From positions 806,001 through 870,000 of the forward strand of contig NZ_CP019070.1 in NCBI RefSeq assembly GCF_001956695.1: a DNA stretch of 64,000 nt, read 5' to 3'. Every line of letters begins with the position of its first letter. Position 1 is the stretch's first letter. Both the position numbers and the translations under genes were made by a program. Origin of the DNA: Poseidonibacter parvus. GTDB taxonomy: Bacteria; Campylobacterota; Campylobacteria; Campylobacterales; Arcobacteraceae. Shown in pieces: positions 55,374-64,000 of the stretch. The notes beneath the pieces are model-generated. The model did not search any database, was not told the origin of the DNA, and saw only the letters and a program-made list of their open reading frames with translations.

Positions 55374-57103
55374 TCAAATCTTGATTTCATTTCAAAATAA
55401 GCATCAATACCATTAGCCATTCCTTGTGCTAATAACTTTTGATAAGCACTATTATATAGTTTTCTACCTTCTTGTGGATGTGAAATATATCCAAGTTCAA
55501 CTAGTATCGATGCTTGTGGAGCATCTAATAATACCCAGAATGGTCCTGGTCTAGAACCTTTATCTTTTACTTTATGTTTTGTTCGTACAGATGCTAGCAT
55601 CTCTCTTTGTACATCAATTGAAAGTAATCTTGAGTATCTAAGTTTAGGACTATTCAATGATGATAAAAAGGCTTGAGTATTAGAGTTACTCATTTTTCTT
55701 ATATCAGATTTATTCTCTTTTGCTGCAACTCTTTTTGCTCTTTCAGTTTTTGCAGGACTTAAGTAATATGTTTCAATACCACTTACTTTTGCTGCATTTT
55801 TTTTAGCAACTGAGTTTGCATGGATTGATACAAATACATCTGCATTTTTTCTTAATGCTAAATCTGTTCTTTTCCCAACTTTAATAAACTCATCTTTACT
55901 TCTAGTTAAATAGACTTTGTGTCCACGTTGTTTCAAAATAGTATATAAATATTTGGCTACTTTTAAAGTAACAACTTTTTCATATTTCTTGTTTGATCCA
56001 ACTGCACCTGGATCATGTCCACCATGTCCTGCATCAATTACTATAGTTTTACTTTGGAAGTTTTTATATGGAGTTGTTTTTACTTTTTTAGTAGTATTAG
56101 AACTTTTTGAAATCCCAGAGATTTTAATCGTTAATTTTCTTTTATTTAAAATATAGTAAACTTTTAAATTCTTCTTATCTGAAATTCTAATTCTCGTTTT
56201 ATCTTTATCTTTTGAGGAAACAATAATTCTTCTTAATCCATCTATTGATAATTTAATTGGTTTTGTATATTTAAACTTACCTTTTAAATCAAAAACATCT
56301 TCATAATATCCATTGTTTTTATATGCTACATAAGCTAGATCTTTTTTTGAAAAGTTTTTATTAAATTCTATTACTATAGAGTTGTCTTTTGTATTTATTG
56401 ATCTTATTTCATTATCATTATCTATAAAATTATTTGAACTTTGATTTTCTTTTATTGGAACGATTTCTTTTTTAATTTCTTTTTTAATTTCTTTTTTTAC
56501 TTGTTTCTTATTATTTAAATCACGTATATTTATGATTATTTGTTTTTCTTTTACTGTATAAAATGTTTTTAAATTCTTTTCATTTGCTAATACAATCCTA
56601 AGTGTTTTAGCCTTAAATTGACCTATTGATATTTTCTTAATATTTTTTATTTTTAAAACTGTAGGCTGTGCATCTTTAAAATTACCATTTATATCAAATA
56701 CATCTTTGTAAATACTTCCTTGATGTAGTTCAAAAAATCTTATATAATCTTTTGATATCTTATTGTTAAAGTTAATAATAATGGAGTCATTTTGAGTATA
56801 AACCGATTTAATCGTATATTTACTATTTGAATTTGTAGAAGTTGATTTTTGAGTAGTTTTTCTATCTCGTTTTCGTAGTATTTCTAATTTCTTAACATCA
56901 GGTGTAGTATTTTTATTTAGTTTTTTTCCTAATACAATAAGTTTTTCTAACTCTTGTATTTTTGCAGCATTATCTTTTCTAAGCACTGCTTTTAAGTAAG
57001 CCATTTTAGCAGCACGATACTCTTCTTTGTAATCTGCAGCACTAAGTGCTGAGATTGAAAAGATTAAATACGTTAATATTAGAATAAAAAATCTGTTAAA
57101 AAT
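55370..57103 (-). CDS. N-acetylmuramoyl-L-alanine amidase with two AMIN-like domains, probable AUU start
   Basis: 577 residues from ATT 57103, which has AAGGAG 7 bases upstream; from ATG 57004 the protein would lose its signal peptide (FNRFFILILTYLIFSISALSA, coded by the open frame). No ATG, GTG or TTG lies between. Two related AMIN-type modules follow, each ending in an L-K-x-Y/F-Y-x-x-x-x-x-x-x-I-x-I strand; between them is a KKEIKKEIKKEI linker. The C-terminal Amidase_3 domain carries VIDAGHGGHDPGAVG, RSKDEFI, SIHANS and VELGYISHPQEG (zinc ligands and catalytic Glu). It splits peptidoglycan during cell division. Confidence 0.92.
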   Translation of the reverse strand: MFNRFFILILTYLIFSISALSAADYKEEYRAAKMAYLKAVLRKDNAAKIQELEKLIVLGKKLNKNTTPDVKKLEILRKRDRKTTQKSTSTNSNSKYTIKSVYTQNDSIIINFNNKISKDYIRFFELHQGSIYKDVFDINGNFKDAQPTVLKIKNIKKISIGQFKAKTLRIVLANEKNLKTFYTVKEKQIIINIRDLNNKKQVKKEIKKEIKKEIVPIKENQSSNNFIDNDNEIRSINTKDNSIVIEFNKNFSKKDLAYVAYKNNGYYEDVFDLKGKFKYTKPIKLSIDGLRRIIVSSKDKDKTRIRISDKKNLKVYYILNKRKLTIKISGISKSSNTTKKVKTTPYKNFQSKTIVIDAGHGGHDPGAVGSNKKYEKVVTLKVAKYLYTILKQRGHKVYLTRSKDEFIKVGKRTDLALRKNADVFVSIHANSVAKKNAAKVSGIETYYLSPAKTERAKRVAAKENKSDIRKMSNSNTQAFLSSLNSPKLRYSRLLSIDVQREMLASVRTKHKVKDKGSRPGPFWVLLDAPQASILVELGYISHPQEGRKLYNSAYQKLLAQGMANGIDAYFEMKSRFD

Positions 57104-57105
57104 TT

Positions 57106-58188
57106 TTATTCTCCTTGAGTTAATTTTGTAATTAATTCTTTAACTGTAATTATTTTATTTACTTTATAACCATTTGCTCCAGAGAAGAATAATCCTGTAT
57201 CTAAATCTCCATTATATGCAGCACCTAATCTATCAGCAATACAATATCCTACAGCCTTGGCTTCAACACCTCTATTACAAGGTGCTACACAGTTTGAAAT
57301 ACACTGTACTTTTGGAGCTGTATTATTAGCCATTGAAAATTGTAAATTAGTTCTAACTGATCTTGCTGGTAATCCAACAGGAGATTTTCCTAATTTAATA
57401 TCTTCAGATTTTGCATTTAATAATACATTTTTTAAATTAGGATGAGCATCACATTCAAAAGTACCAATAAACCTTGTAGCCATTTGTACACCAGTACATC
57501 CCATAGCTTGGAATTTATCAATATCATTTTTATCCCATACTCCACCTGCTGCAATAATTGGAATATCTTCACCCCAGTTTTTTGCTTCTTCAATAACTGG
57601 ACCCACAATATTTTCTAATTGGAATTCTTCTTTGAAACAATCTTCATATTTGAAACCTTGGTGCCCACCACTTAAAGGACCTTCAACAATAATTGCATCA
57701 GGAACTCTGTTGTATTTTTTCCATTTTTTACAAATAAGTTTTAATGCTCTTGCACTTGAAACAATTGGAACTAGTGCAACATCTGGAAAGTCTTTTGTAA
57801 ATTCTGGCATATTTGTAGGTAATCCAGCACCAGTAATAATAATATTAATACCTGCTTCACAAGCATCTTTTACCATTCTTCCATAGTCATTACATGCATG
57901 TAAAATATTACAAGCTAATGGAGCATCTCCACAAATTTTTCTAGCATTTGCTACAATTTCAAAAAATGAATCTCTTGAGTAAAAGTTTAAAGCATCTTTT
58001 GGCTTATCTTTTCTCATTACAACATTAACATTTTCACTTTTATTTCTGTAGTATCCTGTTCCAACTGAAGAAATAACACCAAGTGCACCTTCTTTAGAAA
58101 CATTTCCAGCTAATTGATCCCAGCTTATTCCTACACCCATACCACCTTGGATAATAGGGTGTTTTATCTCATATTTTCCTATCTTCAA
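57106..58188 (-). CDS. Nitronate monooxygenase/FabK-like FMN oxidoreductase
   Basis: 360 residues. FMN-binding TIM barrel: KHPIIQGGMGVGISWDQLAG, GVISSVGTG, IIITGAGLPTNMPEF, VEGPLSGGHQGF, IIAAGGVWDKNDI, and GVQMATRFIGTFECDAH. Fits the nitronate monooxygenase/2-nitropropane dioxygenase family and, less closely, the enoyl-ACP reductase FabK. The CISNCVAPCNRG segment near the C-terminus (three Cys) is unusual. It overlaps the ribosome binding site of the amidase gene that follows. Confidence 0.82.
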   Translation of the reverse strand: MKIGKYEIKHPIIQGGMGVGISWDQLAGNVSKEGALGVISSVGTGYYRNKSENVNVVMRKDKPKDALNFYSRDSFFEIVANARKICGDAPLACNILHACNDYGRMVKDACEAGINIIITGAGLPTNMPEFTKDFPDVALVPIVSSARALKLICKKWKKYNRVPDAIIVEGPLSGGHQGFKYEDCFKEEFQLENIVGPVIEEAKNWGEDIPIIAAGGVWDKNDIDKFQAMGCTGVQMATRFIGTFECDAHPNLKNVLLNAKSEDIKLGKSPVGLPARSVRTNLQFSMANNTAPKVQCISNCVAPCNRGVEAKAVGYCIADRLGAAYNGDLDTGLFFSGANGYKVNKIITVKELITKLTQGE

Positions 58189-58199
58189 AATTAGCCCTT

Positions 58200-59408
58200 T
58201 TATTTTATAATTATCTTAGCGAAATTCTTTTTACCTTTTTGTAAAATGTACTCACCAATTTGTAAATTTAGTTTATCATCACTTACTTTTTCTTGATTAA
58301 GTGATACAGCGTTCGCTTTTACATCTCTTCTTGCTTGTGAAGTTGAATTTACAAGTTTAGCCTCAACTAAAGCTTGACAAATCCAAATCTCTCCTTCAAA
58401 AGTATATTCATTCATATCTGTAGGGATGTCTTTTTTTGCAAAAACTTTTTTAAACTCTTCTTTTGCTTTTTCTCCACTTCCAACTCCGTGAAATCTATCA
58501 ACAATTTCAATAGCAAGTGAATCTTTTACATCTTTTGGATGTAATGTTTTGTTTTCTACACCTTTTTTTAAAGCAGCTATTTCATTTAACGATTTTGAAG
58601 ATAATAATTCAAAATATCTCCACATTAATTCATCAGAAATAGATAATACTTTTCCAAACATATCAAAAGCTTCATCAGTAACACCAATATAGTTACCAAG
58701 TGATTTTGACATTTTTTGAACGCCATCTAATCCTTCTAAGATTGGCATCATTAAAACAGCTTGTTGTTTCTTACAATTATACGCTTTTTGTAATGTTCTT
58801 CCCATTAAAAGATTAAACTTTTGGTCTGTTCCACCAAGTTCTATATCTGTATTCATAGCAACTGAATCATAACCTTGTAATAAAGGATACATAAATTCAC
58901 TAACAGCAATAGGAGTATTTGACTCATATCTTTTTGAAAAGTCATCTCTTTCAATCATTCTAGCAACTGTTAGATTTGAAGCAAGTGAAATTAAACCACC
59001 TGTACCCAATTCTTTTAACCATTTAGAATTAAACATAACTTCTGTTTTTGATTCATCTAAGATTTTAAAAACCTGTGTTTTATAGCTTTGTGCATTATCT
59101 AATACATCTTGTTCACTTAAAACTTTTCTAGTTTCACTTTTTCCAGTTGGATCACCAATCGTTGCAGTAAAATCTCCAATTAAAAATTGAACAATTCCTC
59201 CAAACTTTTGAAATAGTGCTAATTTTTGGATTAGTACTGTGTGTCCTAAGTGTAAATCAGGTGCAGTTGGATCAAATCCTGCTTTTACATAAAAGTTTTC
59301 ACCTGTTTCATAATATCTTTTAATTAATTTTTCAATTGACTCAATGTCAATAATTTCAGATGTACCTCTTTTAATCTCTTCTAGTGCTTCTTGAACTTTG
59401 TTTTCCAT
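58200..59408 (-). CDS. tyrS: Tyrosyl-tRNA synthetase
   Basis: 402 residues. HIGH-type motif in GFDPTAPDLHLGHTVLI, KMSKS loop in GVQKMSKSLGNYIG, and a C-terminal S4 RNA-binding domain (TSQARRDVKANAVSLN). The TyrRS subtype with a split HLGH is common in this group. Ribosome site AAGG lies about 10 bases before the ATG. Confidence 0.97.
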   Translation of the reverse strand: MENKVQEALEEIKRGTSEIIDIESIEKLIKRYYETGENFYVKAGFDPTAPDLHLGHTVLIQKLALFQKFGGIVQFLIGDFTATIGDPTGKSETRKVLSEQDVLDNAQSYKTQVFKILDESKTEVMFNSKWLKELGTGGLISLASNLTVARMIERDDFSKRYESNTPIAVSEFMYPLLQGYDSVAMNTDIELGGTDQKFNLLMGRTLQKAYNCKKQQAVLMMPILEGLDGVQKMSKSLGNYIGVTDEAFDMFGKVLSISDELMWRYFELLSSKSLNEIAALKKGVENKTLHPKDVKDSLAIEIVDRFHGVGSGEKAKEEFKKVFAKKDIPTDMNEYTFEGEIWICQALVEAKLVNSTSQARRDVKANAVSLNQEKVSDDKLNLQIGEYILQKGKKNFAKIIIK

Positions 59409-59426
59409 TAATTTTATGCCTTTTTA

Positions 59427-61571
59427 CTACTTGTTATATGCATCTTTTTTTGATGAGAATTCTATAACTTTTACTTTTCTTTCTATAATTTTTCTTACTT
59501 CATCAATATTAGATTTATTTATTTCAAATTCAATATCACAATATTGTCTATATAGATGTTGCTGTCTACCATACTCAACAGAAAGGATATATCCTTCATA
59601 TTGTGACATATAAGTAAGAACTCTCGCTAGTTCGCCTTTTGTATTTGGCATACTAACTACCATTTTATATTGGTACAAAGTATCTTTTGTCCATTTACAA
59701 AATAGCATTTGATGTTTATTTTTTATTTTATCATAGGCTTTATCACACATCTTGTGATGAATAACCGCTTCGTTTCCATTTTTAAATGCAACCATATCAT
59801 CGCCAAATTTAGGATGACAACAGTGGTCAAATGATACAGAATTTATACTAAAATTTGAATATATTAAGATATTATCAAACTTAAATTCTTTAATTTTACT
59901 AGTAAGTATTTTAAAACGTGTTAGGATGCCTCTATCTTTAACAATGTTTTTTTCAATTGTCTGCTTTACATGCTTGAAATAATCAAGGATTTCTGATATT
60001 TTATGTGGTGTATCTATATCGTATTTTCTTGAGACTTGTACATTATATCTAGAGAAAACAGTATCAATAATATTCTTTCCATACATCTCATCTATTTCTT
60101 TTATTTTATGTCCACAAAGAAGCTTGATTTGTTTTTTTGCTCTTGATGTTTTAACCATATCTACCCATGAACACCTAGCTATTACTACATCGCCTGTTTC
60201 TATTGTAACAATATCTGTACTTTTAAGTTCAGTTAATAAAGGTTTTCTAATTTTATTAATTAGGCAAGATACTGCACTTTTACCTACATCTGTGTGTACA
60301 GCAAATGCGAAATCATAAGCAGTTGAACCTACTGGTAAATTAAATATTTGCCCCTTAGGTGAATAAACAACTATTTCTTCTGTATATAAATCATCTTTTG
60401 TTTCTTGATAAAATTCTTCAACGTTTTCATTAGAAAATTCTAGAGATTTTAACCAGTTTAAATTTGTAGTCTGTTTAGCACCTGATTTATATTTCCAGTG
60501 TGCAGCAATACCAAATTCAGCTACTTTATTCATTTCAAATGAACGTATTTGAATCTCATAAATTTTTGAATTATAAAAAACAGTTGTATGTATCGTTTGG
60601 TAACCATTTTCTTTAGGTGTTGCAATATAATCTTTAAATCTTGAAATTAATGGCTTATACTCAATATGAATACATCCTAAAACCTTGTAACAATCGATAT
60701 CATCATCGACTAAGATTCTTATTGCAAAAAGATCTAATACTTCATCTATTGAAATACCTTTTCTTTGCATTTTTAAGTAAATAGAATAATGATGTTTAAT
60801 TCTACTATAGATTTTAATTTTGTCTAAGTCATAACCATTTTTTTCAAGTAATTTTTTTGTTGTTGAAATAAATGTATTAAAAGTTAATTGAATTGCATGT
60901 TGTTCTTCTTTTAAAAAATCATCAATTATTTTATATTCTTTTGGATAAATATAATAAAAAGCTAAATCTTCTAATGCATTTTTTAAAGTAGAGATTCCTA
61001 ATCTATTAGCAATTGGAACATAAACTACAAGTGTTTCTTCAGCAATTCTTTTTTGCTTATTAGATGGTAGTGCATCAAGTGTAAGCATATTATGTAGTCT
61101 ATCACATAATTTTACAACTAAAACTCTTACATCATCAATAGATGCAATAAGCATTTTTCTAAATGTTAGTGCTGATGAAATTAGTTTTGAATCATTTGTG
61201 TTATTTGAGGAAATGAACTCATTTTCTCTTATTTCTACAATTTTCGTAAGACCATCAACCATATGAGCAATATCACTTCCCCACCGTTGTTTTACATAAT
61301 CAAGTGAAAAGTTTGTATCTTCAACTACATCATGAAGTAGTGCAGTTGCAATAATTGATTCTTCATTAGAAAAATGTGCAGTAATGGAAGCAACTAAAAT
61401 TGGATGAACACAATAAGGTTCTCCACTTTTTCTATATTGACCTCTATGGGCTTCTATTATAAAATCTATTAAATCTTTTAATTTGGGAGTTATTGTAGTT
61501 TGAGCTTCAAGCTCTTTGATAGCGTCTTCGACATTATTAATATGTCGAACTTTGTTAATAAATGGATCCAT
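59427..61571 (-). CDS. Bifunctional (p)ppGpp synthetase/hydrolase (RelA/SpoT homologue)
   Basis: 714 residues. HD hydrolase domain (YCVHPILVASITAHF, HDVVEDTNFSLD), synthetase domain (YSRIKHHYSIYLKMQRK, ENGYQTIHT), TGS domain (VYSPKGQIFNLPVGSTAYDF) and a C-terminal ACT region (MPNTKGELARVLTYMSQYEG). Both the HD hydrolase motif and synthetase residues are kept, so it is the single long RSH enzyme expected in this group. Lies between rpoZ and tyrS. Confidence 0.95.
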   Translation of the reverse strand: MDPFINKVRHINNVEDAIKELEAQTTITPKLKDLIDFIIEAHRGQYRKSGEPYCVHPILVASITAHFSNEESIIATALLHDVVEDTNFSLDYVKQRWGSDIAHMVDGLTKIVEIRENEFISSNNTNDSKLISSALTFRKMLIASIDDVRVLVVKLCDRLHNMLTLDALPSNKQKRIAEETLVVYVPIANRLGISTLKNALEDLAFYYIYPKEYKIIDDFLKEEQHAIQLTFNTFISTTKKLLEKNGYDLDKIKIYSRIKHHYSIYLKMQRKGISIDEVLDLFAIRILVDDDIDCYKVLGCIHIEYKPLISRFKDYIATPKENGYQTIHTTVFYNSKIYEIQIRSFEMNKVAEFGIAAHWKYKSGAKQTTNLNWLKSLEFSNENVEEFYQETKDDLYTEEIVVYSPKGQIFNLPVGSTAYDFAFAVHTDVGKSAVSCLINKIRKPLLTELKSTDIVTIETGDVVIARCSWVDMVKTSRAKKQIKLLCGHKIKEIDEMYGKNIIDTVFSRYNVQVSRKYDIDTPHKISEILDYFKHVKQTIEKNIVKDRGILTRFKILTSKIKEFKFDNILIYSNFSINSVSFDHCCHPKFGDDMVAFKNGNEAVIHHKMCDKAYDKIKNKHQMLFCKWTKDTLYQYKMVVSMPNTKGELARVLTYMSQYEGYILSVEYGRQQHLYRQYCDIEFEINKSNIDEVRKIIERKVKVIEFSSKKDAYNK

Positions 61572-61609
61572 ACTTAAATAGACAAGTTATAAAAGCTAGG
61601 CTTTTATAA

Positions 61610-61825
61610 CTATTCTTTGTCTACTAAACCTTCAATTTTTAATAAACCACTTGCAATCTCATCAATTGCAATATCAGTATATTTCATTTTTTGAGTGTTT
61701 TGCTCTAATAAAGGCTTTGCACCTTTACTTAATTCATCTGCTCTTTGACCAACAGCAATAGCTAAAATATATCTATCATTATTTACTTGTTTTAAAGCTT
61801 GTGACATTCTTTCTTCTAATCTCAT
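61610..61825 (-). CDS. rpoZ: RNA polymerase omega subunit
   Basis: 71 residues from ATG 61825 behind AAGGA; a longer frame from 61912 overlaps the pyrH end and is rejected. RLEERMSQALKQVNNDRYIL and IAVGQRADELSKG are the omega signature. Omega aids assembly and ppGpp sensing of RNA polymerase; here it directly precedes the RSH gene, as in several bacteria. Confidence 0.94.
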   Translation of the reverse strand: MRLEERMSQALKQVNNDRYILAIAVGQRADELSKGAKPLLEQNTQKMKYTDIAIDEIASGLLKIEGLVDKE

Positions 61826-61847
61826 GTTTTTTCCTTGATTTAAATTC

Positions 61848-62582
<735 letters not shown>

Positions 62583-62616
62583 TTATCTTAATTTTGTTTA
62601 ATTTCTAATTAATAAA

Positions 62617-63684
62617 CTAGCTAAGTGCCCATTCGTAAAATGGAATCACATTGATTTTAAAAGTATCATGAGAAATTTTTTCATCATTTGATACCGTAAT
62701 AATATTTAGTTCTTTAATCTCATATTCATCCATTATTTTATAGATTTTTCTTAGTGTTGATTTGACTAAAAAGCTATTAAAAAAGGGAATTCCTACAATT
62801 GCTAATTTTTTGGATTTTATATAAAAATCGATATTATCAAGATAATAAATATTTTTATATTTATCAATTAGTTCTAAAAAAATCATATTTGTAAACTCAT
62901 TTTTGAACTTTTTATGATGTGAAATAGAGTTTAAAAAAGAGTGATTATATGAATATATTTTTTTATTTGCCTTTTCTTGATTATATTTTTCAACAAAATA
63001 TATTGTTTTATTGATTTCTAAAGTTTTGCATGTTTCATAAAACTTATCTTTTGATATTTTTATTTTATTTTTTAAGTTAGTAAAGAGTTGATATAAAGAT
63101 TTCTTTTCATCAATGTTTTCAAAAAGTAGTTTTAATATTTCAAATTGAGTGTCATTTTGAGCTTGTAACTTTATTATTTCTTGTAGTCTTTGAACTTTTT
63201 TATGTTCTTCATTATTTATTATTTCCGGTAGGTTTCCATATTTGAAAAAGTTATTAAAACTTTGTGTAATATTTTGGTGTCTATTATCGTGAAGTAAATA
63301 TTCTTCAAAATCTAAAGCACTAACAGTAATATTTTTAAATCCTCTTATACTCTTTGGTGTATTTGTAGAAATAATTATATTATCACAATATGGTAGTTCA
63401 AACTCAAATGAAAAATTTTCAAGAACTAAAACTGTAATTTGATTTTGTCTTAAATATTTATCTAAATTATCTGTAATTTCTTCTAAATTATTTCTTGAAT
63501 CTTTTAGGTCTATATAAATATAATCTTTACTTTTGAAATTTGATAAAAAATCATAAATAAGATAACTCTTTCCAGTTTTACTAGCACCTGTTAGAATAGT
63601 TTTTGGATGAGTTATTCTTATTTTACGTTCTATGAAATTTATTTTTGAAAAGTTTAATTCATAACAGTTTTCAAGTGTTTTCAT
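62617..63684 (-). CDS. AAA-type ATPase of unknown function
   Basis: 355 residues. P-loop TGASKTGKSYLIYDFL near residue 33-48, a Walker B-like strand with LVLENFSF, and a domain order like the AAA_14/DUF4143-type ATPases that resemble restriction- or stress-linked modules. No partner is evident. It lies between pdxA and pyrH with only 3 bases to the pdxA stop, so it is probably co-transcribed with pdxA. Ribosome site weak. Confidence 0.7.
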   Translation of the reverse strand: MKTLENCYELNFSKINFIERKIRITHPKTILTGASKTGKSYLIYDFLSNFKSKDYIYIDLKDSRNNLEEITDNLDKYLRQNQITVLVLENFSFEFELPYCDNIIISTNTPKSIRGFKNITVSALDFEEYLLHDNRHQNITQSFNNFFKYGNLPEIINNEEHKKVQRLQEIIKLQAQNDTQFEILKLLFENIDEKKSLYQLFTNLKNKIKISKDKFYETCKTLEINKTIYFVEKYNQEKANKKIYSYNHSFLNSISHHKKFKNEFTNMIFLELIDKYKNIYYLDNIDFYIKSKKLAIVGIPFFNSFLVKSTLRKIYKIMDEYEIKELNIITVSNDEKISHDTFKINVIPFYEWALS

Positions 63685-63687
63685 AAT

Positions 63688-64000
63688 TTATTTTTTGCTA
63701 TTTGCTAAAACTATCGCTTCTTTAATTGCATTTATATAACTTTTTAAATTTACTTTTTCATTTTTGTAAGCAATATTAAAAGCAGTTCCATGATCAACTG
63801 ATGTTCTAATAATTGGTAAGTTTAAACTTACATTTATACTTTGGTCAAAATATAAGGCTTTTAATGGTGCTAATCCTTGGTCATGATACATTGCTACAAA
63901 GTATTTGTAGTTTTTTCTTGACATTGGAGAAAATGCAGTATCTGGAACAAGAGGGCCTGTAAAAATCTTTTCATCAAGCATTTTATTTGCATTTTTTATT
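63688..64000 (-). CDS. pdxA: 4-hydroxythreonine-4-phosphate dehydrogenase, C-terminal part
   Basis: C-terminal 104 residues; the frame is open to the window edge, so the 5' part is missing. Vitamin B6 synthesis enzyme. [28 protein letters not shown] and [17 protein letters not shown] carry the metal-binding residues (His, Asp) of the family. Upstream of the AAA ATPase gene. Confidence 0.93.
   Translation of the reverse strand, partial: IKNANKMLDEKIFTGPLVPDTAFSPMSRKNYKYFVAMYHDQGLAPLKALYFDQSINVSLNLPIIRTSVDHGTAFNIAYKNEKVNLKSYINAIKEAIVLANSKK

Noticed and set aside
56450-56510. Short AT-rich tandem repeat in the amidase gene
   Set aside because: It encodes the KEIK-type linker and is not a separate repeat element or CRISPR.

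Overview
The window is about 64 kb of very AT-rich, gene-dense bacterial chromosome with short intergenic gaps. It looks like an Arcobacter-type member of the Campylobacterota (Epsilonproteobacteria). This rests on gene content: CheV, a histidine kinase with the HQWRQPL H-box, LptG, a NifS/NifU pair beside a SUF operon, Leu/Phe/Lys/Ile/Asn-rich proteins, and AAGGA-type ribosome binding sites. I see no rRNA, tRNA, insertion sequence, prophage or CRISPR array. It reads as ordinary core chromosome with a few unusual details.

Layout. 1-4.7 kb: pyruvate dehydrogenase complex (aceE 3' part, aceF, lpdA). 4.7-12.8 kb: DoxX protein, methyltransferase, unknown protein, truD, a periplasmic thioredoxin-like gene with an in-frame UGA at the first active-site position, divergently placed selO, a radical-SAM/DNA-metabolism gene pair, YceI. 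13-19.3 kb: TetR-regulated RND efflux operon. 19.3-20.6 kb: EamA transporter and small cytochrome c. 20.6-26.3 kb (minus): sufBCDSE-sufT with two small paralogous membrane proteins at its end. 26.4-28.4 kb (minus): amino-acid ABC permease and binding protein, DUF2237. 28.7-30.9 kb: nifS-nifU. 31-34.3 kb: CBS protein, TSUP transporter, hemerythrin plus NnrS-like membrane protein. 34.3-41 kb: argH, cheV, tcdA, greA-argC-phosphoesterase-unknown-DUF808. 41-43.5 kb (minus): binding protein plus histidine kinase. 43.6-46.3 kb: uvrB, nth. 46.3-50.5 kb: two unknown small genes, TonB-dependent copper-type receptor, HD protein, 43-aa microprotein. 50.5-57 kb: rpiB, lepB, folD (minus), rplY-pth-lptG-nudix (plus). 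55.4-64 kb (minus): pdxA-ATPase-pyrH-rpoZ-relA-tyrS-NMO-amidase.

Strongest observations. (1) At 8240-8605 the UGA lies in a W-UGA-P-S-C active site. It is followed by a bacterial-SECIS-like hairpin whose AGGU apical loop sits at the same distance from the UGA as in E. coli fdhF. This is very probably a signal-peptide-bearing thioredoxin-like selenoprotein. (2) Four genes (uvrB, an ABC permease, an amidase, a binding protein) have no well-placed ATG/GTG/TTG start but do have a well-spaced ribosome binding site in front of an AUC, AUU or AUA codon. For uvrB the ATG-based model would delete Walker A, so it must be wrong. (3) A 17-bp motif, ARGAC-N7-RTCCT, occurs upstream of both sufB and nifS and suggests one regulator for both Fe-S assembly systems. 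(4) The RND operon carries two 13-bp palindromes around its promoter, and the TetR gene probably starts at TTG 13000. (5) Most convergent gene pairs share a bidirectional hairpin terminator in which a stop codon is embedded.

All functional names come from recognising sequence motifs by eye; no database search was possible.
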